From positions 1-56,203 of the forward strand of contig CAYUVK010000021.1 of assembly GCA_964448105.1 (NCBI GenBank): a stretch of DNA of 56,203 nt, read 5' to 3'. A program made the position numbers and the translations under genes. The notes beneath the pieces are model-generated. The model worked only from the letters and a program-made list of their open reading frames with translations. It searched no databases and had not been told where the DNA came from. Numbering within the stretch: position 1 is the stretch's first letter; each line of letters begins with the position of its first letter. Shown piece by piece: positions 36,001 to 43,918 of the stretch. Source of the DNA: CAVQBP01 sp964448105. GTDB taxonomy: Bacteria; Bacteroidota; Ignavibacteria; Ignavibacteriales; Ignavibacteriaceae.

Positions 36001-36090
36001 ATTATAAAGTTCTTCAAAACTTTTCCAATAATTGATATCAGGATTTTCTTTTTTTACTTCTTTTTTACTTTTATGATCAATATCAGACAT
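33022..36090 (-). CDS. actB: Alternative complex III subunit ActB (molybdopterin-like and iron-sulfur fusion)
   Basis: A 1022-aa periplasmic subunit. A twin-arginine signal with lipobox-like end (SRRKFLSLVAASAALAGAGC, Cys78) is preceded by an ~57-residue N-terminal extension. Residues about 100-740 resemble molybdopterin oxidoreductases, but only three of the four N-terminal cluster cysteines remain (Cys112-x3-Cys116-x27-Cys144). No Mo ligand is recognised, in line with the cofactor-free B1 domain of this complex. Residues about 770-1000 carry ferredoxin-type motifs (CLGCGECVIAC, CQQCDHAPCENVCP, CVGTRYCSNNCP, CTFC, CQEAC) for three [4Fe-4S] and one [3Fe-4S] cluster. The start overlaps the preceding 68-aa gene by eight bases. 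Confidence 0.96.
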   Translation of the reverse strand: MSDIDHKSKKEVKKENPDINYWKSFEELYNDPAVIEASHHEFQKGVTDDFDLKKVSGLSRRKFLSLVAASAALAGAGCADYRDEGDIIPYNKKPESITLGKPNYYATVANGCQNGCGVLVKTREGRPIKVDGNPDHPVNQGKTCAKCQASILSLYDPERLKNPLVKAKEGSYIKSTWQNIDEKIRNILSNSNGKEIAVISHRIISPSTKKVLQDFRQKYPDTKIYSYELFNEDIRNSAWKKTYGTDVFPLIKWDEAKIIVALESDFLGIGENKVENAILFAKGRDVKELDKFNRLYVVEANMSVTGSNADYRIKLRPDAQFEFVQAVTKAVTGLGVNDPGLKSFADEYSIPLVKIKYLVNDLLKNKGKSVVYAGDTLPENVHIAVNQLNETLSNGSMYRTDSSKVYIQSLSGNEEWENLIEKMNNGNVAAVIHFDSNPVYHLPKDYDYADAIKKVQNVISLVESENESSAVSTFVLPVNHSFESWGDYKTRTGFYSMQQPIIFPLYNTRQKEAVLLFWAKGNQEKFNEKLYHDYLMNYWQSEIYPNLDAELDFKNFWLSALQDGVAKSNDNPVSNGSYNTKVPLNSNTVGNKGYAVILRESYATGDGKFANNGWMQELPHPVSKISWDNYAAISLNTAKELNVNSNDIIEINVNGRKLEIPVFIQPGAADNTITIELGYGRSKIGVVGTGVGFDAGVLMSKNGGISRWIYNAEAKKGDGTYKLVTAQEHHTFDVGITKDQVKKRGIIREGTVEEYKKNPGFLREDNEQKEESLYYPHDYPGVKWGMAIDLNKCLGCGECVIACGAENNIPIVGKEQVGKGREMHWIRIDRYYSGTPDEPLVSAQPMLCQQCDHAPCENVCPVLATTHSPDGLNQMIYNRCVGTRYCSNNCPYKVRRFNFFNFRDHFKEQYQQTDIFNLVYNPEVTIRSRGVMEKCTFCIQRIMNARSEAIAEGREVKGSDVKTACQEACNTNAIKFGDMNDKDSEFFKYRNHELGYYVLADLNVRPNVTYIAKLRNTHKEEV

Positions 36091-36289
36091 TATTTTTACC
36101 CGTATTTTTTCGTTCTACCGCAAGAGGATTAATTCTTACTTTAATTTTTTGCGATTTGATTTCTTCTTTTTTTACAAAAAGATTAAATGGGAATGATCTA
36201 AAAACTACGTAGCCCAAAAAACCTGTTCCCACTGAAGCAAAAAATTTTTTCCTCTTAATCTTTTTTTGAAAATAATCTTTTATTTCCAT
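36083..36289 (-). CDS. 68-aa membrane microprotein inside the complex III operon
   Basis: Unrecognised by name. Residues 1-17 are lysine-rich, followed by one hydrophobic segment (FFASVGTGFLGYVVFRSFPF, about 16-35) and a basic tail ending INPLAVERK. It resembles a single-span inner-membrane protein, or a stand-alone twin-arginine-like signal with K-R-K-K in place of R-R. It sits exactly between actA (12 bases away) and actB (eight-base overlap), so it is co-translated with them. Candidate roles are an extra small subunit or an assembly factor of complex III. It has too few features for a confident family call. Confidence 0.72.
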   Translation of the reverse strand: MEIKDYFQKKIKRKKFFASVGTGFLGYVVFRSFPFNLFVKKEEIKSQKIKVRINPLAVERKNTGKNNV

Positions 36290-36301
36290 CCGAACTCCGT
36301 T

Positions 36302-36871
36302 TTATCGATGACAAGCAAAACAATAATCAGGACCGTTCTTTATATTTTTTAGTTCCGGTAATTTTTCATGGGCATTTCTATGACAATCCAAACATGCAGC
36401 CATGGTAAAAGAATGTACTTCTTTAATTTTTGTCATCTGTCTAACATCACCATGACAATGAACGCAATCAATTCCCATGTTTACATGAACACTATGATTG
36501 AAATAAACAAAATCCGGTACACGATGCACCCTCTTCCAGGGCAAAGCTTTTCCTTCTTTATAATACTGGGTTAACTTTTTAATTTCAGGACGGTCTTTCC
36601 TTGCAATTGTATGACAATTCATACACGTTGCGACAGGCGGTACCATTGCAACACGAGATTTTTCCACACCTGTATGACAATATTGGCAATCGATTTTCAT
36701 TAAACCAGCATGAATATTGTGCGGAAAATTTATTGGTTGATCGGGGCTGTAACCAACCATATCCCTTTCAGGTTTACTAACAAAAAACGTTATTGTAAAA
36801 CAAGCAATAATAACAAAAATAGTGATTGGCAATCGAACTCTTAGAATATAGTCCAATCGTGTATTTTTCAT
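36302..36871 (-). CDS. actA: Alternative complex III subunit ActA, pentaheme cytochrome c
   Basis: A 189-aa protein with an N-terminal membrane anchor (about 13-31) and five heme c motifs: CQYCH, CMNCH, CVHCH, CLDCH and CFACH. Five hemes is the known count for ActA. It takes electrons from the iron-sulfur chain of ActB toward the monoheme cytochromes. It is the first gene of the operon. AAGAAGG lies five bases before the ATG, and a TAAATTTG box fits a promoter just upstream. Confidence 0.96.
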   Translation of the reverse strand: MKNTRLDYILRVRLPITIFVIIACFTITFFVSKPERDMVGYSPDQPINFPHNIHAGLMKIDCQYCHTGVEKSRVAMVPPVATCMNCHTIARKDRPEIKKLTQYYKEGKALPWKRVHRVPDFVYFNHSVHVNMGIDCVHCHGDVRQMTKIKEVHSFTMAACLDCHRNAHEKLPELKNIKNGPDYCFACHR

Positions 36872-36891
36872 TATAATCCTTCTTAAAGTAG

Positions 36892-36899
36892 CAAATTTA
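36892..36899 (-). promoter_or_regulatory. Candidate -7 box (TAnnTTTG) for the act-cox operon
   Basis: On the minus strand the sequence reads TAAATTTG, an exact match to the Bacteroidota -7 consensus TAnnTTTG, 21 bases before the actA ATG. No clear TTTG element is seen around -33, so this is a tentative call. Confidence 0.35.
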
Positions 36900-37173
36900 T
36901 AATTTTTTAATTGGGACTATTTTAAAATTCTCTTAAAATTATACTTTATTTATAAAATTAATATAATGCTGACGACGCTGCGTCAATTAGACGTCTTACA
37001 AATAAGTAATTGGGATTAGTTAATAGATTTAAGCAATGATAGTTTCTTATAGTGACCAACAAACATAAAAATATTATAAATAAAAACAAACGAATCGAAA
37101 CAAAATATTAAATATAATATTAAATCAATGTGTTCTATTTCAAAGGATTATTTATAATATTTTTATATGAATA
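36900..37173. other. Intergenic region between glcF and actA
   Basis: AT-rich; no gene recognised. A short palindrome TGACG-ACGCTG-CGTCA (36970-36985) stands out as the only GC-rich part and lies about 100 bases upstream of actA, where a regulator could bind. Confidence 0.35.
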
Positions 37174-38508
37174 TTAACTTTTTTTAGACAAAATTCTTTT
37201 TATTAAAGTTGCCGGATGCAAAACTTCAACATTAACATCGAATTTTTTTGCTCCATACTTTATTTGAGAAATACAGCCAGGGTTTCCGGTAACAACAATT
37301 TTTGCGTTTGTCTTTTTTATATTCTCCATTTTTCTTTTTAATATAATTATCGATGAATCGTACTGCAACAAATTATATATACCTGCACTGCCGCAGCACC
37401 ATGTTGATTCTTCAAGTTCATTATAATTTATATTAGGTATTGACATTAATAATTCTCTTGGCTGCGATATTATTTTTTGTGTATGCGCCAGATGACAGGC
37501 ATCATGATAAGTTATTAATTCACTGATTTCATTTAAAGATAAATGAATATTTAAATCACTGAAAAATTCTGTAAAATCTCTAACTTTTGATGAAAATATT
37601 TTTGCTTTTTCTGCATATTCGGGATCATCCTTAAAAATATGAACATATTCTTTCATAAAAGCACTGCACCCGGCTGAACTTGAAATTAAAAAATCAAAAA
37701 GTTGTCTGTTGTTTGTAGTTCGTTGTTTTTCGTTTGTTAGAAAAGTATCAATAGTATGTTTAGCAAGTTTTTTGGCTGATTCCAACTGCCCGTTATGCGC
37801 ATTTAAAGATCCGCAGCATATTTGATCTTTAGGCATAAAAACACTGCATCCACATTCTGTTAAAACATCGATTGTATCTTTGTTGATATCTGCAAACATT
37901 ACATTCATTAAACACCCGGAAAGGAATGCTGTTCTGTATTTTATTTCTCCTTTAGGCAAAGAATATTCGGGAATTATTTCATCACTAAATTTTTTTGATA
38001 TAGCAGGAGATAATTGATCTATTTCATTCAACCTGCTTGAAAATATTTTTAATAAACCCGAAGAATGAAGAAATTTCTGCATACCGGAATTTTGATAAAA
38101 AGATAAAATTCTTGAAATAAGTTTAAATCTTTTTTTCGAAGTAAAGATTTTATTTAAAGCGAACTTCTTTATTCTTCCTTTAAATGATAAACCAAAACTT
38201 GAATTATCAATTTCAACCCTTGCAGCTTCAACCATTGAACCGTATTTTACCCCGGCAGGGCAGGCAGTTTCACACGCCTGGCAGTCCAGGCAAAAATTCA
38301 TTTCATAAGAGAACGTATCTGTCAGAGGCATCTCCCCCCTTGCAACAGATTTAATTAATTTTATTCTTCCCCGAGGGGATGATCTTTCAAGCTTAGTAAT
38401 TTCATAAGTTGGACAAACCGATAAGCACAATCCGCAATGAATACATTGAGATAAAACATCATCTCCCGGTAAAACACTTAATAAATTTTTACTTTGGATG
38501 GGATTCAT
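37174..38508 (-). CDS. glcF: Glycolate oxidase iron-sulfur subunit-like protein
   Basis: A 444-aa protein with two N-terminal [4Fe-4S] ferredoxin motifs (Cys22-x2-Cys25-x2-Cys28-x3-Cys32, then CLDCQACETACP). Two CCG domains follow in the C-terminal part (CCGSLNAHNG and CCGSAGIYN, each with an upstream Cys). This is the GlcF/LutA-like architecture that passes electrons from a flavin 2-hydroxyacid dehydrogenase to the quinone pool. Its flavoprotein partner glcD lies 5.4 kb away at 43919-45322 on the same strand, separated by two genes on the opposite strand. The substrate may be glycolate or D-lactate. Confidence 0.88.
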   Translation of the reverse strand: MNPIQSKNLLSVLPGDDVLSQCIHCGLCLSVCPTYEITKLERSSPRGRIKLIKSVARGEMPLTDTFSYEMNFCLDCQACETACPAGVKYGSMVEAARVEIDNSSFGLSFKGRIKKFALNKIFTSKKRFKLISRILSFYQNSGMQKFLHSSGLLKIFSSRLNEIDQLSPAISKKFSDEIIPEYSLPKGEIKYRTAFLSGCLMNVMFADINKDTIDVLTECGCSVFMPKDQICCGSLNAHNGQLESAKKLAKHTIDTFLTNEKQRTTNNRQLFDFLISSSAGCSAFMKEYVHIFKDDPEYAEKAKIFSSKVRDFTEFFSDLNIHLSLNEISELITYHDACHLAHTQKIISQPRELLMSIPNINYNELEESTWCCGSAGIYNLLQYDSSIIILKRKMENIKKTNAKIVVTGNPGCISQIKYGAKKFDVNVEVLHPATLIKRILSKKS

Positions 38509-38887
38509 ACAATATAATAACCAATTGAATCATGATCGATAAACTTATTTTTCTAATATCTATTAACAAAAAAGATAATAAATTAAAATTTAATCCAATA
38601 TTTTACAAAATAGAAATATAGAAACCGAATAAGAGTGATTATATAACTAAAAACCAGACTTTAAGCATTAGTCGTTGATAAATAATTCTTAGAAGTGATC
38701 CCTGTCAATGTTACATCCATTATAATAAATGTTACAAAAAAGGTAGATAATTTTAATAACCGAAACGATATTTGTAACAAAATAAAAACAAATACATCCT
38801 GAAATAGTAGCAACTATTCCTCTTTAACTCCCGAGTATTTTCCTGTTTTACGGTTTTATAATAATTGATTTTTTTTAAAGGTGATAT
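38509..38887 (+). promoter_or_regulatory. Upstream region of the giant sensor gene, with repeated TGTTACA sites
   Basis: TGTTACA occurs at 38709-38715 and 38730-38736 as direct repeats 21 bases apart, and inverted as TGTAACA at 38773-38779. No other words of this kind were noticed nearby. The group could be a binding site for a regulator of the gene at 38888 or of divergent glcF. AAAGGTGAT before the ATG at 38888 is the ribosome site. No gene is seen in the region. Confidence 0.35.
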
Positions 38888-41800
38888 ATGAAAGCATCTT
38901 TTATTACTTCCCGGCAAAGTCTTTTTTTATTCTTTGTATTTACGCTGGTAGCTGCGATTTTCATAATATTTTATTTCAAACACGTAGATGATAAAAAAGA
39001 CCAGCTTATTCAGCGGAATTTCAGACAGCTAAATGCTGTTTCAACTGCAATACAATCAAGAGTTGCGGCTTTATCAACTGCCATTGCAACCACTGTAAAT
39101 GACAGCAATAATAATTCAATAAAGAAAATAAGCGACAAGCTGATATCTTTAATATCTAACTTAGACAGTTCAGATGTATCAATTAACCGTAAACATGCTA
39201 ATTCTGTTTGGTTTGAAGAAAGAAATGATTCTCTGCTTTTGAAATTAAGAAAAAAATATTCCAAATATTACATAATGATAAAGGTTAAAGGAATTGATGA
39301 AATTATTACAAAGAAAAAAAACCAGGATCTGTTTGATGACTGCTTTCTTGCCACCAATACAGGTTATGTAATCCCGTCATCAAAAACCATGAGTATTTCT
39401 ACTATTAAAAAAGTTGTTGAACTAAATAAAAAAGACAGTGTAAACTTTCTTAATATCTCCTCCAGCGATGCTATTGCACAATATACTCTCGGAGGAGAGG
39501 AATATATGCTTTTTATCCACCCGGCAAGATTATATGCTTCTTTAAACGGTAAGGTAAAAAAACAATGGACAATTTGTGGAATTATAAGAATGGATAAATT
39601 TCAATCGGAAAGTCAAGCTGTGTCTGCCAATGTTATCCTGGCTTTTATTGCCATAATCATTCTTATTGTACTAGCCTGGCCTTTACTTAAATTAAGATTT
39701 GCCAGCCGGTATGAACATATACGAACATCCGATATAATTATTGCTTCATTATCACTCCTATTTATTGCGGCTGTATTGACCCTATCAATTATGGATATCT
39801 TTGTTTCTGTTTATCAAAATAATAATGTGGATACAAACCTCAATTCTCTTGCAGTAGATATGGGAAATAATTTCCGATCCGAGATCAAAAAAATTGACAG
39901 TGAGCTTACTTATTTATCAAAAACATATGATAAAAAATTACATTCTAATAAAGTTAAACAATATTTAACCGTGGATACATTAAATGCACAACAATATCCT
40001 TATTTCGATATGGTAGCATGGATAAATTATAAAACCGGAATGCAAGAATATAAACTGCTGATGAAGGAAAAAAGGACTACATTCGTTCCTGTTAAAAATA
40101 GAGAGTATTATAAAAACATTGTTGATAGTAATGTTTGGAATTTTAGTAATACAAAAGGAATATTTATACAACCAATAATTTCCTGGACTACCGGCGATTT
40201 CTTGACAACTCTTTCAAAAAAAGTAAAATTTAAAAATAGGGATTATGTCGGAGCTATAGATTTCTTGCCTATATCGGTATATTCTCCCGTACTTCCAATT
40301 GGATATTCATTTTGTATAATGGATGATAATGGTCAGGTAATTTTTCATTCAAACTCTGACCGTAATTTCCAGGAGAATTTTTTTACAGAATGCAACAATT
40401 GCAGAAATATTAAAGCAGCAATTAAAAGTAAATCGAAAGAATATTTGGACACCGATTACTGGGGAAAAGAAATCAGAGGGATGATATATCCTATTGAAGG
40501 GATACCTTGGAATATTGTCATGATGTACGACAAAAGTATTTTAAGTGCTAATAATGTTTTAATGATCTCTTTGTCATCCTCGCTTTTTATGCTTTATTTA
40601 ATTCCGTTTTTCATTTTTGTAATTATTTTCATGACATTTAAATCAATCCAAAGAAATTCAATTTGGCCTCAAATTGAAAAAGCCGATATTTATTTGAGAC
40701 TGATGATCATATTTATCCTATTCTCCTTAATATTAATATTCTACTATGCAACGGGAAAAGATTTAAATAATATTTTTATTGCAACCTGGCTCTACCCTCA
40801 TTCGGCAATAGTACTAAGCTTTATAATAATAGTTTCAAAATTAAGAAGGAATGAAACTAAAGATGATAAAAATTTATGGATTTTATTTTCGCTAGTTACA
40901 ATTATTGATATAGGTTTGATTTTCTTAATATTAAAAGAAAATAATTTCCCGCTAAAAAATTCCTTACTTACTTTTATTATATGGATTTTTGCAACCTTAT
41001 TTGGAGCATATGTTTTATTTGATAAATCATTTATAGAAAGAAAAGCCCTGAAGCCTGAAAAGATCTGGAAATCCGAAAAGACTATACAAAAGGCGACCAA
41101 ATTTTATGTTTTAGCATTTACGAGTTTTCTTATTCTCGGGGCTATTCTCCCTACCATCGGCTTTTTTAAAATTGCATTTCAGACTGAAATTAAAACCAAT
41201 ATAAAGCTCTCGGAATTAGACTACTATCAAAAAAAGAAAGACAGGTTACAAGAGTTAGCAGATAAATACAATCCGGCTGATTATTCTTTTGCGAAAGAAT
41301 TATTTGAAATCAGGATAAAAGATCGTTCCGATATTTATTTACCTTCAAATGCTCAAAAGCCGAATATACCGATTATTAAAAAAAATATGTATAAGGATAC
41401 AAGCTCCTCATGGCTGGACACTGCAATAATCTATGAAATAATTCCAAATTTCCACAGAGGAAACATCGATGCTAGAGCTTTCTTGCATAAACCTTGTTTC
41501 ATATACAATTTCAATACGGCTTCATTTTATATAAATGATATAAACCCTCCAAAGAATAACGTAAATCATTATTTAATAGATACGATTACTACCAGCATCC
41601 CAAATTTACAGGAAGCTGTTTTTACTTCAAGCAGCAAAGGAAAACTTTTGCTCAAGTTTTTATTTTTGATATTTATAGTACTCATTTTAATATATTTATT
41701 TTATTCGGTCATTTTGTACATAATAAAAAGTGCATTTTTAATTAATGCAAATGATCTGACTTATTTTATGCAGGATAACATATTTATTAAAGAAACTACT

Positions 41801-42964
41801 AATAATATCCTGCTGCTTTCAAATGATAAATGTTTGGCAGAAAGGATTAGCAGGGAAATATTATGTCATGAAGAAGAGAATAAGAAAGCGGTTCGGTTAC
41901 TGTGTATAAATATGTCAGATATAATAAGTAAAGACTACCAGAAAGCAAATCCTGTATTTTCGTTTAAGGAAGAAGAGCAAAATAATCAAATTGTTATCAT
42001 CGATAACTTTGAATATGATTTTGCTAATCCGGAAATCAATTCAAAAAAACTTTTATTCCTTGAAGAAGAAGTATATGTTAAAAAAAATAAGCTTATAGTA
42101 CTATCATCCGTAAATCCAATCGGCGGATTCGCTCTTTACAAGCCAAAAGAAGAGGAAAAAGTTCAGAAAGAAATATTAAACAGGTGGGATAATATTTTTT
42201 CAGGTTTTGTTTCCTTATCCTGGTATTATACTTCAAATGATATCAATTCAACATTAAATATCTTGGAAGAACTTTCTGTTGATAAAAACTTCTCTATCGA
42301 AAATTCACCTGAAGAAAAAAGATCATTCTTTCAATTTTTTAGATCACTATTTTTACCTGATATTCCGGCTGAATTATTAATAGAGCAGGAACTTAACAAC
42401 AATATTACCTTAGACTTTCACCCTGAATTAAAATCAATCGCTAAAAAATTGTTGAGAATTGATAAAGATGAGGTTCTAAATGAAAAGACATTAGGGACAT
42501 CAAGTTTCTTTGATATAGCAATGGAAAAAACCCGTTCGTATCACCAGAAGCTCTGGGATTCTTGTTCAACAGGGGAAAAAATTGTATTGATGAGGTTAGC
42601 TAAGGACAAATTTTTACCTGTTTCAAATATTAAAGTTGTGGAAACTTTGTTCAGACGGGGTTTAATAAAGAGAGAGCCGAATTTAAAACCTTTTAATATA
42701 TTTTTCGCAAAATTAATAAGAGAAGCTGATTTTTATGAAGAGGATTTCCTGAATAAAAAAGAAACTCAAAATGGGTGGACTTTATTCCGTATTCCAATTC
42801 TGCTTGTATTTGTGGGAATTGTTATATTTCTGTTTGCAACTCAATCTGAAATTTACCAATCTACCTTGGCCATTATTCCGGCAATAACAATCATGATTCC
42901 TTTTGCATTAAAATTACTCGGTATGTTCCAGTCAAAGCAAGTAATATCCAAGGATGCCGGTTAA
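38888..42964 (+). CDS. Giant membrane sensor: two periplasmic domains, ~12 helices, degenerate NTPase-like and winged-helix cytoplasmic part
   Basis: A 1358-aa protein of no family I can name. Hydrophobic segments lie at about 11-30, 247-268, 283-308, 558-584, 602-621, 630-651, 663-682, 693-712, 739-762, 922-948, 1302-1318 and 1325-1345. Three large periplasmic regions result: 31-246, 309-557 and 763-921. The second resembles a double Cache/PDC sensor (YFDMVAWINYKTG, YVGAIDFLPIS, CIMDDNGQVIFHSN). The cytoplasmic region 949-1301 has a strand-helix start NILLLSNDKCLAERISREI where a P-loop would be, QIVIIDNFEYDF like Walker B, KLIVLSSVNP like sensor 1, and STGEKIVLMRLAKDKF...LFRRGLIKRE (about 1227-1262) like the winged helix of STAND/AAA proteins. 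No Walker A lysine loop is visible. The likely role is ligand sensing coupled to a cytoplasmic regulatory module. Confidence 0.8.
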   Translation: MKASFITSRQSLFLFFVFTLVAAIFIIFYFKHVDDKKDQLIQRNFRQLNAVSTAIQSRVAALSTAIATTVNDSNNNSIKKISDKLISLISNLDSSDVSINRKHANSVWFEERNDSLLLKLRKKYSKYYIMIKVKGIDEIITKKKNQDLFDDCFLATNTGYVIPSSKTMSISTIKKVVELNKKDSVNFLNISSSDAIAQYTLGGEEYMLFIHPARLYASLNGKVKKQWTICGIIRMDKFQSESQAVSANVILAFIAIIILIVLAWPLLKLRFASRYEHIRTSDIIIASLSLLFIAAVLTLSIMDIFVSVYQNNNVDTNLNSLAVDMGNNFRSEIKKIDSELTYLSKTYDKKLHSNKVKQYLTVDTLNAQQYPYFDMVAWINYKTGMQEYKLLMKEKRTTFVPVKNREYYKNIVDSNVWNFSNTKGIFIQPIISWTTGDFLTTLSKKVKFKNRDYVGAIDFLPISVYSPVLPIGYSFCIMDDNGQVIFHSNSDRNFQENFFTECNNCRNIKAAIKSKSKEYLDTDYWGKEIRGMIYPIEGIPWNIVMMYDKSILSANNVLMISLSSSLFMLYLIPFFIFVIIFMTFKSIQRNSIWPQIEKADIYLRLMIIFILFSLILIFYYATGKDLNNIFIATWLYPHSAIVLSFIIIVSKLRRNETKDDKNLWILFSLVTIIDIGLIFLILKENNFPLKNSLLTFIIWIFATLFGAYVLFDKSFIERKALKPEKIWKSEKTIQKATKFYVLAFTSFLILGAILPTIGFFKIAFQTEIKTNIKLSELDYYQKKKDRLQELADKYNPADYSFAKELFEIRIKDRSDIYLPSNAQKPNIPIIKKNMYKDTSSSWLDTAIIYEIIPNFHRGNIDARAFLHKPCFIYNFNTASFYINDINPPKNNVNHYLIDTITTSIPNLQEAVFTSSSKGKLLLKFLFLIFIVLILIYLFYSVILYIIKSAFLINANDLTYFMQDNIFIKETTNNILLLSNDKCLAERISREILCHEEENKKAVRLLCINMSDIISKDYQKANPVFSFKEEEQNNQIVIIDNFEYDFANPEINSKKLLFLEEEVYVKKNKLIVLSSVNPIGGFALYKPKEEEKVQKEILNRWDNIFSGFVSLSWYYTSNDINSTLNILEELSVDKNFSIENSPEEKRSFFQFFRSLFLPDIPAELLIEQELNNNITLDFHPELKSIAKKLLRIDKDEVLNEKTLGTSSFFDIAMEKTRSYHQKLWDSCSTGEKIVLMRLAKDKFLPVSNIKVVETLFRRGLIKREPNLKPFNIFFAKLIREADFYEEDFLNKKETQNGWTLFRIPILLVFVGIVIFLFATQSEIYQSTLAIIPAITIMIPFALKLLGMFQSKQVISKDAG

Positions 42965-43060
42965 TTGTGAGTAGGTTTGAATATTATTTAAATGAATAAG
43001 ATTATGTAACATTAAATATTAAATTGTCTATATTTTTTTAATCATTAATAATGATTTGTT

Positions 43061-43864
43061 ATGCTTAAAGGAAATATGAGCAAAGCACTAATTTTAATTT
43101 TGATATTCTTTTTTGGCATTGTCAATTGTCTTGCGCAAACCGATACCGTCGATTACGGCAATAATCTGCAGGCAGGTCATTATGCTACGATTAATGGTAT
43201 CAAGCTTTATTATGAAACTTACGGGAACGGCAAACCTATGATTATGCTGCACGGTAATGGTGGTTCCATTAAAGCTTTCCGTTATCAGATCCCATTTTTC
43301 GAAAAATATTATCATATAATAGCTATTGACACCCGTTTACAGGGAAAATCAGGCGGTTCACCCGATTCTATTTCTTATGATTTAATGGCTTCGGATTTTA
43401 ATGAATTAATGAATAAGCTGCGAATAGATTCCGCATATGTACTCGGATGGAGTGACGGTGGTATTGACGGAATCATAATGGCTTTGAGATATCCGGCTAA
43501 AGTTAAAAAGCTTGCGGTATCGGGAGCAAACATAGTTCCCGATTCCACTGCTTTTAAGTATGAGGATATACTTGAACTAAAAAACTTTGTGGAAAATGAT
43601 AATACAACTTCGAAAAAAACCATCGCACTTAATAAAATGATGCTGTATCAACCAAATATTTCATTTGACAGTCTCAGGTATATCCATTGCCCCGTACTGG
43701 TTATGGCCGGCGATCATGATGTTATCAAACCCGAACATACATTAAAGATATTCCAATCCATACCAAATGCCGAACTATGCATTTTCCCCGATTCATATCA
43801 TAATGCACTGCAGCAGCATCCAGAACTCTTCAATAAAACTGTGTTGACGTTTTTTAGAAAATAA
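43061..43864 (+). CDS. Secreted alpha/beta hydrolase
   Basis: A 267-aa alpha/beta hydrolase with a signal peptide (about 1-25, ends NCLAQ). The oxyanion-hole motif is MLHGNGGS, the nucleophile lies in GWSDGG (Ser near 130), the acid in AGDHDVI and the base His in DSYHNAL. This is a complete triad. The substrate (ester, lactone, epoxide) cannot be read from sequence. A second in-frame ATG six codons later (MSKALILIL) is a possible start. It follows the giant sensor gene by 96 bases and may share its transcript. Confidence 0.88.
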   Translation: MLKGNMSKALILILIFFFGIVNCLAQTDTVDYGNNLQAGHYATINGIKLYYETYGNGKPMIMLHGNGGSIKAFRYQIPFFEKYYHIIAIDTRLQGKSGGSPDSISYDLMASDFNELMNKLRIDSAYVLGWSDGGIDGIIMALRYPAKVKKLAVSGANIVPDSTAFKYEDILELKNFVENDNTTSKKTIALNKMMLYQPNISFDSLRYIHCPVLVMAGDHDVIKPEHTLKIFQSIPNAELCIFPDSYHNALQQHPELFNKTVLTFFRK

Positions 43865-43918
43865 ACAATACAGAGGTTTTATTATCTGGAAAAATATTTA
43901 ATCAATTTATATCAAATT

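Noticed and set aside
33022..36090. ActB as an active molybdenum oxidoreductase
   Set aside because: The Mo ligand and one cluster Cys are missing, and the ActA-ActF context identifies alternative complex III.
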